Source: Bradyrhizobium sp. LMTR 3 (GTDB lineage Bacteria > Pseudomonadota > Alphaproteobacteria > Rhizobiales > Xanthobacteraceae). From it: 64,000 nucleotides of DNA. The translations under genes were made by a program, and so were the position numbers. The DNA is taken from assembly GCF_001693485.1 (NCBI RefSeq), contig NZ_MAXC01000004.1:165669-229668 (forward strand), in the 5' to 3' direction. The notes beneath the pieces are model-generated. The model was given only the letters and a program-made list of their open reading frames with translations. It was not told the DNA's origin and made no database searches. Positions 1 through 8,427 of this stretch are shown here, piece by piece (positions within the stretch are counted from its first letter, which is position 1; every line of letters starts with the position of its first letter).

Positions 1-1
1 G

Positions 2-577
2 CAGGATCGCGTCGACAAGTGGATCACACGTTCCAGTCCCGCCGATCTGTTGTCCGTCGATATCTTCTTCGACCTGCGGGCGGTTAACGGCGACGGCGGC
101 TTTGCCGTCTCGGTGCGTCAGGCGGCCTTCGCGGCGGCCGAAGGCCAGGTCGCGTTTATCAAACTGTTGGTCGAGAACGTCAGCGTTCCGGCGAGCCTGA
201 AATTTTTCGGTGGGATCCGAACGGTCGCCGGCCGTATCGACCTCAAGGCGGCCGGACTGTTTGGTCTCGTTGCATGGGTGCGCGCGATGGCAATCCGCTA
301 TCACGTCATGGAGCGGTCGACGTCGGCGCGACTGGGCGGCGTGAAGGCGAGGGTTCGGGCCAGCGAGAGCGATCTCGATGCGCTTGGCGAAGCGCAGGGC
401 ACCTTTCTCGATCTCATCCTGTCGCAGCAGGTTGAGGACATCGCCCACGGCATCCCGCCATCCAACGCGGTTGCCGTGAAGCGATTGTCCAGCCGCGACC
501 TCGATCGGCTGCGTACGGCGCTTGCTGCGGTTTCCAACATCGATGAGCTCGGCCGCGACCTCCTGTTCAAGGATTGA
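2..577 (+). CDS. C-terminal part of a DUF294-type putative nucleotidyltransferase (CBS-domain signal protein), 5'-truncated
   Basis: The reading frame is open from the window edge to the TGA at 575-577 (191 codons seen), so the true start lies outside. The segment around residues 12-30 (PADLLSVDIFFDLRAVNGD) is the signature of the DUF294 C-terminal region found after CBS and DUF294 nucleotidyltransferase domains in large bacterial signalling proteins. The last ~80 residues are helical. The upstream catalytic and CBS parts are not visible, so the overall architecture is inferred from the family. Confidence 0.75.
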   Translation, partial: QDRVDKWITRSSPADLLSVDIFFDLRAVNGDGGFAVSVRQAAFAAAEGQVAFIKLLVENVSVPASLKFFGGIRTVAGRIDLKAAGLFGLVAWVRAMAIRYHVMERSTSARLGGVKARVRASESDLDALGEAQGTFLDLILSQQVEDIAHGIPPSNAVAVKRLSSRDLDRLRTALAAVSNIDELGRDLLFKD

Positions 578-829
578 CGCAAAGTTTCTTTTCGAAAGCG
601 AAGCAATTTTTTCCGAGTTCCCTGTAGGCTCGGCCGGCCCGCCCCAAATCTCCAGTTGTTCATATTTTTTGCGTTGCACCATTCGAAGGAAATCGGTGCC
701 GATTAACTGCTTTTGCGCGACGCGGGAAAGGTTGCCTTGCAAGTCGCTTCCTGACAGTGGACAATCAAATTGCTGTCAATCAGCAACGACTTGCATGCTT
801 TCCCGACCTCTTGTCGGTGCCCGGAACAG
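578..829. other. Intergenic region before the response-regulator gene
   Basis: 252 bases between a truncated gene and a NarL-type regulator. It is AT-richer than its surroundings. I see no clear terminator, repeat or small gene. It presumably holds the promoter of the regulator. Confidence 0.4.
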
Positions 830-1501
830 ATGATTGCTGCCAATACCCACCTCGTCATCGCCGATGACCATCCGCTCTTTCGCGACGCTCTGCGGCAGGC
901 GGTTGCCAGTGTCGTGGCTTCGGCCGCCGTCAGCGAAGCCGGCACGTTCGACGAACTCACCGCGCTGCTCGAGCGCGATTCCGACGTCGACCTGATCCTG
1001 CTCGATCTCACGATGCCGGGGATTTCGGGCTTCTCGGGGTTGATCTACCTGCGGGCGCAATATCCGGCGATCCCGGTGGTGATCGTATCGGCAAGCGACG
1101 ATGCGGGCACGATCCGGCGGTCGCTCGATTTCGGCGCCTCCGGCTTCATCCCCAAGCGCTTCGGCGTCGAGACGCTGCGCGATGCCATCATGAAGGTGAT
1201 GGAGGGAGATATCTGGGTGCCGCCGGACACCGATCTCTCCTCGGCCACCGACCCCGACATGACACGGCTGCGCGACCGCCTGGTGACGCTCACCCCGCAA
1301 CAGGTGCGCGTGCTGATGATGCTGTCGGAGGGGCTGCTCAACAAGCAGATCGCCTATGAGCTCGGCGTCTCCGAAGCGACCATCAAGGCGCACGTCTCGG
1401 CGATCCTGCAAAAGCTCGGCGTCGAAAGCCGTACGCAGGCGGTTATTGCGGCCGCGAAAATCTCCGGCGGCCAGTGGCGCCAGGGCACGCCGACGACTTA
1501 G
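830..1501 (+). CDS. NarL/FixJ-family response regulator with LuxR-type HTH
   Basis: A 223-residue two-component regulator. Residues ~5-125 form a receiver domain with the acidic pair D12-D13, the phosphoacceptor D59 (DLILLDLTMPG) and the conserved serine region IVSAS. Residues ~155-215 are a LuxR-type DNA-binding helix-turn-helix (LTPQQVRVLMMLSEGLLNKQ onward, then GVSEATIKAHVSAI). The start is the ATG at 830, just before the receiver begins; an upstream in-frame extension to 770 does not look like receiver sequence. The hybrid kinase at 2153-5662, convergent across a RAYT, is a candidate partner by position only. Target genes are unknown. Confidence 0.88.
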   Translation: MIAANTHLVIADDHPLFRDALRQAVASVVASAAVSEAGTFDELTALLERDSDVDLILLDLTMPGISGFSGLIYLRAQYPAIPVVIVSASDDAGTIRRSLDFGASGFIPKRFGVETLRDAIMKVMEGDIWVPPDTDLSSATDPDMTRLRDRLVTLTPQQVRVLMMLSEGLLNKQIAYELGVSEATIKAHVSAILQKLGVESRTQAVIAAAKISGGQWRQGTPTT

Positions 1502-1542
1502 ACCGTAGGATGGGCGGAGCGCAGCGATACCCATCACCTCGC
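1502..1542 (+). repeat. REP copy, left flank of the RAYT gene
   Basis: A 41-base segment starting one base after the response-regulator stop codon. Its reverse complement matches 2100-2140 at 40 of 41 positions. The pair brackets the transposase gene, the usual layout for a REP-associated tyrosine transposase and its cognate REPs. Confidence 0.85.
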
Positions 1543-1555
1543 TAAGCGTGTGCGC

Positions 1556-2092
1556 ATGACCAGCTATCGCCGCAATTTCATTGCCGGAGGCAGTTTCTTT
1601 TTCACGGTCAATCTAGCTGACCGCCGGCTACAATTGCTAACCGAAAATATCGATGCACTGCGGACAGCCTTCCGCGAGACGCAACGGCGCCATCCGTTCG
1701 CGATCGATGCGATCGTTGTGTTGCCTGACCATCTCCACACGGTCTGGACCCTGCCGGAGGGCGATGAGGATTTCTCCACGCGGTGGCGACTTATCAAGAC
1801 ATCCTTCTCCCGGAAGCTTCCTTTGGGCGAGCCGATCTCAAGCAGTCGTATCGCCAAAGACGAACGCGGTATCTGGCAGCGACGCTATTGGGAGCACACG
1901 ATTCGCGACGAGATCGATTTTTCGCGTCACATCGACTACGTTCACATCAACCCTGTCAAACATGGCCATGTGAAACGTGTCAGCGATTGGCCATATTCGT
2001 CGTTTCATCGCATGGTGAAAAACGGTGTCTATCCAGAGGATTGGGCAGGCGATGCTTCCGGCCTCGACGGGGAGTTTGGCGAGCGGCGTTGA
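1556..2092 (+). CDS. REP-associated tyrosine transposase (RAYT, TnpA_REP, Y1/HUH family)
   Basis: A 178-residue single-strand DNA transposase of the type that recognises and mobilises REP palindromes. The N-terminus (SYRRNFIAGGSFFFTVNL) is the family signature. The HUH metal-binding motif appears as DHLHTVW near residue 65. The putative catalytic tyrosine lies in IDYVHINPVKHG in the C-terminal half. The length suits an intact RAYT and I see no frameshift. The ATG at 1556 is preferred over the GTG at 1550 because RAYTs usually begin just before the YRR segment. It stands alone between inverted REP copies and probably acts in trans on dispersed REPs. Confidence 0.9.
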   Translation: MTSYRRNFIAGGSFFFTVNLADRRLQLLTENIDALRTAFRETQRRHPFAIDAIVVLPDHLHTVWTLPEGDEDFSTRWRLIKTSFSRKLPLGEPISSSRIAKDERGIWQRRYWEHTIRDEIDFSRHIDYVHINPVKHGHVKRVSDWPYSSFHRMVKNGVYPEDWAGDASGLDGEFGERR

Positions 2093-2099
2093 ATACGTC

Positions 2100-2140
2100 G
2101 CGAGGTGATGGGTATCGCTGCGCTCCACCCATCCTACGGT
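2100..2140 (-). repeat. REP copy, right flank of the RAYT gene (inverted)
   Basis: Inverted copy of the 41-base element at 1502-1542 with one mismatch. It ends 12 bases before the stop codon of the convergent hybrid kinase gene, so it may also act as a bidirectional transcription end. Confidence 0.85.
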
Positions 2141-2152
2141 CTCGCAATTCGG

Positions 2153-5100
2153 CTACTCCGCCGCCACCATCTGCTGCGCCCGCCACTGGCCGAGCAGGGC
2201 GCGGAGCGATGCCGGCTTGACCGGCTTGTTGAGGATCGCGATGTTTTCCTCGCGCGCGGCCGCGCGGACGTTGGGGCTGCGGTCGGCCGTGATCAGGATG
2301 GCGGGAATGTTTTCGCCGAACCGGCGGCGGATCTCGCGGATCGCGGCAACGCCGTTGCCGCGGTCGAGATGATAGTCGACCAGAAGGCCGGTCACGCTGT
2401 GGCCGGACAATTCGATCGCAGCTATCGCGGCTTCCGGGTCAGCTACCGCGATCACCTCGGCGTTCCAGGCCGTCAGCAGCGTCTTCATGCCGTCCAGGAT
2501 CGCCGGATCGTTCTCGATGCAGACGATCAAGGCGCCACTCATAGGCATCTTGGAAAGCGGCGTCGCGCTGGTGACGGCGTGGGTGTAGTTGACCGCCTTG
2601 GCGACCGGCACGGTCACCGAAAATACCGAGCCGCCGCTGACGTTGGCGTCGATCGCGATGCCGTGGTTGAGCACACGCGCCAGCCGCTCGACGATCGATA
2701 GACCAAGGCCGAGGCCGCGGGCGATCCGCGCGCCCTGCTCGAGGCGGTGGAACTCCTTGAAAATCTCGCCGCGCTTCATCACGGGAATGCCGACGCCGGT
2801 ATCGTAGACGGCGATCTGCAAGGATTGTCCGTGGCGGCGGCAGCCGACCAGCACGCGCCCGCGCGGGGTGTATTTGATCGCGTTGGAGATGAAGTTCTGC
2901 AGCAGCCGCCGCAGCAGCGAGCGGTCGGATTGCACCGGCAGCGAGCAGGGGACGAAGGTCAGCTCCAGCCCCTTGGCGCGGGCGATCGGCGCAAACTCGA
3001 TCTCCAACGAGCGCATCAGGTCGGCCATCTTGAAGCTCGAGATCGAGGTCGTCATTGCCCCCGCATCGAGCCGCGAAATATCCAGCAGCGCGCCGAGGAT
3101 CTCCTCGATCGCCTCCAGCGAGTCGTCGATGTTCTCGACCAGGCGGGAATCTTCGCCGCCGTTCTGCCGCTCGACGAGGCTCGTGACGTAGAGCCGCGCC
3201 GCATTCAGCGGCTGCAGGATGTCGTGGCTGGCGGCCGCCAGGAACCGGGTCTTCGAGATGTTGGCGTCCTCGGCGGTGCTCTTGGCCTGCGCCAGTTCGG
3301 AGTTCAGGCGCGTCAGTTCCTCGGTGCGATCGCGCACGCGCTTTTCCAGCGTCGCATTGGCGCGTTCCAGCGCCTCGGCGGCCTCGAAGCTCGGGGTCAC
3401 GTCGGAGAAGGTGATGACGAGGCCGCCGCCCGGCATCCGGTTGGAGCGGACCTCGATCACCATATGGCGATCGGCCAGGCGCTCCAGATAAGGTCTGCCC
3501 TCGGTGGTGTACGCCTCCAGCCGCCGCGTCAATAGCGCATCGGGATCGTCGGCGCCGGACGCACCGACCGCGCCCATGAATTCGAGGATTTCCTGCAAGG
3601 GAATGCCGAGCTGCACGAGGTGCGGCGGCAGCGCGAGGATTTCGCCAAACTGGCGGTTCGAGCAGATCAGTTGCAGATCGGCGTCGAACACCGCGATGCC
3701 TTGGCGCACATGGTTGAGCGCGGTCTGCAGGATCTCGCGGTTGAAATGCAGCGCGGCGTGCGAATCGTCGAGCAGCTTCAGCGCGGCCTTGGCGGAGACG
3801 GTGCGCTTGCGCAAGAGAAGCGACATCACGAGGCGCGAGGAGGCCGCGCCGATCGAGGAGGCGATCAGGCGCTCGGCGTATTGCAGCAACTCGAAATCGG
3901 CAGGTGCCGCCGGATCGAGGTTGCCGGGATGACCGGCCGCAAAGGTCTCGAAGGCCTGGGCCGCGCGCTCGGGGCCGAGATATTGCGCCACCGTGCTCTG
4001 GATGTCCTGCACGGTCACGGTCGTGCGCCAGCGCCGGAACGTCGGGGCGATCGGCGCCAGCGTGTTCGGCACGAACAGGTCCGCCTGCAGCCGTTCGATC
4101 GAGGACGGCTGGCGCGCGATCGACATCAGGACGTAGGTCAGGATGTTGAGCGCGAGCGACCAGAACACGCCATGCATCAGCGGTGGCAGGTCGGTGCCGA
4201 GCAGCGCCTGGGGACGCAACGCCACGATGCCGAACGGTCCCTGCTGCAACAACAGAAGGCCGGCAGTGCTGTTCTCCAGGAAACTCGGCAGGAACAGCGT
4301 GTAGAGCCACACCGCGACGCCGACCAGCATGCCGCCCATCGCCCCGCGTGCGGTCCCCTGGCGCCACAGCAGGCCGCCGAAGAACGCCGGCGCGAGTTGC
4401 GCCAGCGCCGCGAACGACAGCAGGCCGATCGCCGCCAATTGGGTGTTGCCGAGCGCGCGGTAGTAGAAATACGCCATCACCATGATGGCGAAGATCGCCA
4501 AGCGCCTAATCTTGAGCAGGAAGTCGCCGAAATCCTTGCTGCCGTAGCGCGCCCCGGGACTTCCCTTCAGCACCATCGGCAGCACGATGTCGTTGGAGAC
4601 CATGATGGAGAGCGCGACGCATTCGACGATCACCATCGCGGTCGCGGCCGACAGGCCGCCGACGAACACGGCAATGCTGAGCAGCGCGGAATTTGCCTCG
4701 ATCGGCAGCGCCAGCACATACATGTCGCTGTCGACGGCGCCGAACGGGAAGGTGACGAGACCGGCGATCGCGATTGGAATCACGAACAGGTTGATGGCGA
4801 TCAGATAGAGCGGAAACAGCCAGCGGGCGCGATTGACCTCCTCGAGACTGGAATTCTCGACCACGCTGACGTGGAACTGTCGCGGCAGCAGCATGATCGC
4901 GCAAAACGACAACAGCGTCATGGTCAGGAAATTGCCGATCGACGGCACGTAGCTGATGGCGCGCACTGCCTCCGGTGTCTTCATCGCGCGCTCGATCAGT
5001 TCGACGGGCGTGAACATCCAGAAGGTGACGAAAGCGCCGGCGGCCATAAAGGCCACCAGCTTGACGATGGACTCGGTGGCGATTGCCAGCATCAGGCCGT

Positions 5101-5662
5101 GCTGGTGCTCGGTGGCGTCGGTCTGGCGAGTGCCGAACAGCACCGCAAATGCCGCCATCGCGAGCGTAACGACCAGCGCGATGTCGCCGATCAGCGGCAT
5201 CGATGAGAACAGCTTGTCCTCGGTCAGGATCGTCTCCAGCGACGATGCCACCGCCTTGAGCTGCAGGGCGATGTAGGGCACCGAACCCACGATCGCGATA
5301 ACGGCCACGGTGGCGGCGACCGCCTGGCTCTTGCCGTAGCGCGCCGCGATGAAGTCGGCGATCGAGGTGATGTTCTGCGACTTGGCGAGCTGGATCACGC
5401 GCCGCAGCAGCGGCGTGCAAAGCCCGATCATCAGGATCGGCCCGACATAGATCGCAAGGAAGTCGACGCTGGTGCGGGTGGCGAAGCCGACCGAGCCGAA
5501 AAAGGTCCAGGACGTGCAGTAGATCGCGAGCGACAGCGGATAGATCAGCATGCTGGCGCGGCCGCGCTGGCTCGGCGACAGGCGGTCGCCGTAGCTCGCG
5601 ACGACGAACAGCAGTCCGATATAGGCGAACGCGGTGGCGATTACGCCCCAGTCGTGCAGCAT
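2153..5662 (-). CDS. Sodium:solute symporter-fused hybrid sensor histidine kinase/response regulator
   Basis: A 1169-residue membrane protein. Residues ~1-500 are a multi-spanning region of the sodium:solute symporter (SSS) type. Then come a PAS-like region (~640-760), a coiled coil (~765-800), HisKA with phospho-accepting H813 (ASHDILQPLNA), HATPase with N box (NFISNAIKYTP) and G boxes (DTGVGIP, GLGLGLSIVE), and a C-terminal receiver with phosphoacceptor D1096 (LLVDYHLDRG). The ATG at 5662 has a GGGAGAG-like ribosome site. This architecture is known from NahK/ErcS- and CbrA-like kinases. Whether the symporter part transports or only senses a solute is unknown. It is convergent with the NarL-type regulator. 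Confidence 0.9.
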   Translation of the reverse strand: MLHDWGVIATAFAYIGLLFVVASYGDRLSPSQRGRASMLIYPLSLAIYCTSWTFFGSVGFATRTSVDFLAIYVGPILMIGLCTPLLRRVIQLAKSQNITSIADFIAARYGKSQAVAATVAVIAIVGSVPYIALQLKAVASSLETILTEDKLFSSMPLIGDIALVVTLAMAAFAVLFGTRQTDATEHQHGLMLAIATESIVKLVAFMAAGAFVTFWMFTPVELIERAMKTPEAVRAISYVPSIGNFLTMTLLSFCAIMLLPRQFHVSVVENSSLEEVNRARWLFPLYLIAINLFVIPIAIAGLVTFPFGAVDSDMYVLALPIEANSALLSIAVFVGGLSAATAMVIVECVALSIMVSNDIVLPMVLKGSPGARYGSKDFGDFLLKIRRLAIFAIMVMAYFYYRALGNTQLAAIGLLSFAALAQLAPAFFGGLLWRQGTARGAMGGMLVGVAVWLYTLFLPSFLENSTAGLLLLQQGPFGIVALRPQALLGTDLPPLMHGVFWSLALNILTYVLMSIARQPSSIERLQADLFVPNTLAPIAPTFRRWRTTVTVQDIQSTVAQYLGPERAAQAFETFAAGHPGNLDPAAPADFELLQYAERLIASSIGAASSRLVMSLLLRKRTVSAKAALKLLDDSHAALHFNREILQTALNHVRQGIAVFDADLQLICSNRQFGEILALPPHLVQLGIPLQEILEFMGAVGASGADDPDALLTRRLEAYTTEGRPYLERLADRHMVIEVRSNRMPGGGLVITFSDVTPSFEAAEALERANATLEKRVRDRTEELTRLNSELAQAKSTAEDANISKTRFLAAASHDILQPLNAARLYVTSLVERQNGGEDSRLVENIDDSLEAIEEILGALLDISRLDAGAMTTSISSFKMADLMRSLEIEFAPIARAKGLELTFVPCSLPVQSDRSLLRRLLQNFISNAIKYTPRGRVLVGCRRHGQSLQIAVYDTGVGIPVMKRGEIFKEFHRLEQGARIARGLGLGLSIVERLARVLNHGIAIDANVSGGSVFSVTVPVAKAVNYTHAVTSATPLSKMPMSGALIVCIENDPAILDGMKTLLTAWNAEVIAVADPEAAIAAIELSGHSVTGLLVDYHLDRGNGVAAIREIRRRFGENIPAILITADRSPNVRAAAREENIAILNKPVKPASLRALLGQWRAQQMVAAE

Positions 5663-5773
5663 CGCTGCTTCTCTCCCTTCCAGGCCAGGGAACCGGAAGC
5701 CGGACTATAAACGCATTAAGCCGGCGGCGCACCGCGCCACCGGCCCAATCTGCTTGAATTCAGAGGGGTAGGG

Positions 5774-7003
5774 TTACTCGGCCGCCAGCGATTTCTGCCT
5801 CACGGGCAAGCCGAGGCGTTCCCAGACCTGCAGCAGCGCTTCGGCGAGCCGATCGATCAGCCCGTCATCGTGGTAGGGCGAGGGCGTGATCCGCAGCCGC
5901 TCGGTGCCCTTGGCGACCGTCGGATAGTTGATCGGCTGGATGTAGATGCCGTGCTCTTCCAGGAGGATGTCGGAAGCCTGCTTGCACTTCTCGGGATCGC
6001 CGACGAACAGCGGCACGATGTGGGTGTCGCTCGACATCACGGGCAGCCCTGCGGCGGTGAGGATCGCCTTGACGCGGGCGGCGCGGTCCTGGTGGCGCTC
6101 GCGTTCCCAGTTCGAGGTCTTCAGATGCCGGATCGCAGCCGTTGCGGCCGAGCAGATCGCCGGCGGCAGCGCGGTGGTGAAGATGAAGCCCGGCGCGTAG
6201 GAGCGGACCGCGTCGATGATCTCGGCATTGCCGGCGATATAGCCGCCGAGGCAACCGAACGCCTTGGCGAGCGTGCCTTCGAGCACGTCGATGCGGTGCA
6301 TGACGCCGTCGCGCTCGGCGATGCCGCCGCCGCGCGGGCCGTACATCCCGACCGCATGGACCTCGTCGACATAGGTCATGGCGCCGTATTTCTCGGCGAG
6401 ATCGCAGATTTTCGACAGCGGCGCGACGTCGCCGTCCATCGAATAGAGGCTCTCGCAGGCGATCAGCTTGGGCCGGTCGGGGCCTGCAGCGATCAAAAGT
6501 TCCTCGAGATGGGCGAGGTCGTTATGGCGGAAGATCTGGCGCTCGCAGCCGGCCTGGCGGACGCCCTCGATCATCGAATTGTGGTTCAGCGCGTCGGATA
6601 GGATGAGGCAGTTCGGAATGAGCTTTGCGATCGTCGAAATGCCGGTCTGGTTCGACACATAGCCCGAGGTGAACAGCAGCGAGGCCTGCTTGCCATGCAG
6701 GTCGGCCAGTTCCTGCTCGAGCTGCACCAGCGGATGATGGGTGCCGGCGATGTTGCGGGTGCCGCCGGCGCCGGTGCCGACGCGGGTCGCGGTTTCGACC
6801 ATGGCGCCGACCACTTTGGGGTGCTGGCCCATGCCGAGATAGTCGTTGGAGCACCAGATCACGACATCGCGCTTGCCCTTCGGCGAGTGCCAGACCGCAT
6901 GTGGGAAACGGCCCGCGATCCGCTCGAGGTCGGCGAAAACGCGGTAGCGCCGCTCGTCATGCAGGCGATTGAGGGCGGCGTGGAAGAATTTGCTGTAATC
7001 CAT
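5774..7003 (-). CDS. hemA: 5-aminolevulinate synthase (ALAS)
   Basis: Catalyses the PLP-dependent condensation of glycine with succinyl-CoA to 5-aminolevulinate, the first step of tetrapyrrole synthesis by the Shemin pathway used in alphaproteobacteria. The protein is 409 residues with the start MDYSKFF, fitting the family's normal N-terminus. Schiff-base lysine K247 lies in TLAKAFG; other family motifs include [15 protein letters not shown] and the N-terminal WCSNDYLGM. An extension to 7126 is unlikely because the FixK-type box lies only 4 bases beyond that start. The gene has its own promoter region, 111 bases from the hybrid kinase gene. Confidence 0.96.
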   Translation of the reverse strand: MDYSKFFHAALNRLHDERRYRVFADLERIAGRFPHAVWHSPKGKRDVVIWCSNDYLGMGQHPKVVGAMVETATRVGTGAGGTRNIAGTHHPLVQLEQELADLHGKQASLLFTSGYVSNQTGISTIAKLIPNCLILSDALNHNSMIEGVRQAGCERQIFRHNDLAHLEELLIAAGPDRPKLIACESLYSMDGDVAPLSKICDLAEKYGAMTYVDEVHAVGMYGPRGGGIAERDGVMHRIDVLEGTLAKAFGCLGGYIAGNAEIIDAVRSYAPGFIFTTALPPAICSAATAAIRHLKTSNWERERHQDRAARVKAILTAAGLPVMSSDTHIVPLFVGDPEKCKQASDILLEEHGIYIQPINYPTVAKGTERLRITPSPYHDDGLIDRLAEALLQVWERLGLPVRQKSLAAE

Positions 7004-7129
7004 CACAAGACCTGGAACGGAACCGGCCGTATTGGCGTGGGGCCTTTTTAGAGCCTTTCCAGCTTTGATGTCCATGCGAATTCCCACATTTCGGCGCGCC
7101 TCCGGAATGCTACTTAGCCGGAGCAAATG

Positions 7130-7143
7130 TTGATCCGGATCAA
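7130..7143 (-). promoter_or_regulatory. FNR/FixK-type box (anaerobox) upstream of hemA
   Basis: The sequence TTGATCCGGATCAA is a perfect match to the symmetrical TTGA-N6-TCAA consensus of FNR/FixK-type regulators. It ends 126 bases upstream of the hemA start codon. The neighbouring hydrolase gene reads in the same direction and ends at 7206, so hemA is the only gene placed to use it. Oxygen-dependent expression of hemA through such a site is known in B. japonicum; here it is inferred from the site. Confidence 0.85.
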
Positions 7144-7205
7144 CGCGCTAGGCGAGTAGCGGTCCGCATGGCTGCACCGTCCGGCGTGGCTTTGGTGGCT
7201 GCGTT

Positions 7206-8267
7206 TCAGGTCGTGCGGAACCGCAGCACGCCGTCGCTGGCCTCGCAGGTCAGCCGTCCCTCGACCAGCATGTAGTTGACGTGGGCGACCAGTTCGCCGG
7301 CGGCGAAGCCCATCTGGTGTTCGTCCAGCACGTGCTTGTGGAACACGACCGGCACCAGCTCCTTCGAGGTCTGCGGCACCTCGCGGCAGGCTTCCGCGAT
7401 CAGCCGGCAGCGATCCTCGTGATGGTCGGCGAGCTGCTTGATGCGGGTCTTCAGCCCGTAGAACGGCACGCCGTGGCCGGGCAGCACCATCACGTCGTAC
7501 GGCAGCGTGGTGGTGAGGCTCGCCAGCGAAGCCAGATATTCGCCGAGCGAGTTCTGGTCGGGCTCGACCGCCCAGACGCTGACATTGGGCGAAATCTTGC
7601 TCAGCACCTGGTCGGCGGACAGGAATAATTTGTCGGCGGCGCAGTACAGCATCACCTGGTCGAGCGCGTGTCCGCCGCCGGTGATCACCTTGAAGCGGCG
7701 GGTGCCGATCACGACCTCGTTGCCATGCGAGATGCGCCGATAGGACGGCGGCAGCACCGAAACCCGCTTCAAATAGTCCTGCCCGCGGCCGAGCAATTTG
7801 TCGGTCAGGCTCTCGTCCATGCCGTGGCGACGGAAGAACAACCGCTGCGCGTTGCGCCGCTCCTCGGTGCCGCGATTCTGGTGATAGACCGATTGCAAAT
7901 ATTCGACCTGCGACATCTGCAGCGGGCAGTCGAAGCGCTCGACGATCCACCCGGCGAGACCGACGTGATCGGGATGCGAATGGGTGACGATCAGCCGCGT
8001 GACCTTCACATGCCGCAGCGGGCCCTCGAACAGGGTGGTCCAGGCGGCGATGGATTCCTCGTTGCCGAAGCCGGAATCGACCATCGCCCAGCCATCGCCA
8101 TCGGCGAGCAGGTAGATGTTCACGTGGTTGAGCCGGAACGGCAGCTTGAGGCGGACCCAGAGCACGCCGGGTACCACCTCGACGACCTGATCGTGGCCCG
8201 GGTGGCTTTCGAAGGGGTACCGCAGTGCCTCGGCCGAGGACTGCACCGTGTCGGTTTTCGAATGCAT
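7206..8267 (-). CDS. Metallo-beta-lactamase-fold hydrolase
   Basis: A 353-residue cytoplasmic protein. The zinc-binding motif HxHxDH is present at H96-S-H98-P-D100-H101 (THSHPDHVGLAGW). A later GGGHALDQVMLY segment and a conserved LPGHG (VLPGHGVPFYG) supply further metal ligands typical of glyoxalase II-like members. The C-terminal ~80 residues resemble the extra helical domain of LACTB2-type proteins. The substrate is unknown. It lies upstream of hemA in the same direction, but the FixK-type box between them suggests separate transcription. Confidence 0.85.
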   Translation of the reverse strand: MHSKTDTVQSSAEALRYPFESHPGHDQVVEVVPGVLWVRLKLPFRLNHVNIYLLADGDGWAMVDSGFGNEESIAAWTTLFEGPLRHVKVTRLIVTHSHPDHVGLAGWIVERFDCPLQMSQVEYLQSVYHQNRGTEERRNAQRLFFRRHGMDESLTDKLLGRGQDYLKRVSVLPPSYRRISHGNEVVIGTRRFKVITGGGHALDQVMLYCAADKLFLSADQVLSKISPNVSVWAVEPDQNSLGEYLASLASLTTTLPYDVMVLPGHGVPFYGLKTRIKQLADHHEDRCRLIAEACREVPQTSKELVPVVFHKHVLDEHQMGFAAGELVAHVNYMLVEGRLTCEASDGVLRFRTT

Positions 8268-8427
8268 GCTACCGGCTTAGCGGTAGAGGCGGCGCCGCGC
8301 TAGCCGAAAAACGGGCTGGCTGTCATTCCGGGATGGTGCGCAGTGTGCCGGCTACTTTGCATGGGGTTGTTTTCGCATTTTTTGTCGGCCAGGCTCGCGG
8401 CCGCGGGCCGCCGCCCGGCACATTTGG
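8268..8427. other. Intergenic region with a fragment of a CCGGAATGAC-type repeat
   Basis: 160 bases between two minus-strand genes. At about 8322 it contains a CATTCCGGGATGGTGCG segment matching the start of the long repeats at 36091 and 52251, but the rest of that repeat is missing, so it is a decayed or partial copy. Confidence 0.5.

Noticed and set aside
3620..5206. A 528-codon plus-strand frame inside the hybrid kinase gene
   Set aside because: Rich in Arg, His, Gln and Asp with no family features; antisense to clear kinase and transporter motifs.
7004..7126. An N-terminal extension of HemA
   Set aside because: The known family length of 409 residues fits the ATG at 7003, and the longer start would lie 4 bases from the FixK-type box.
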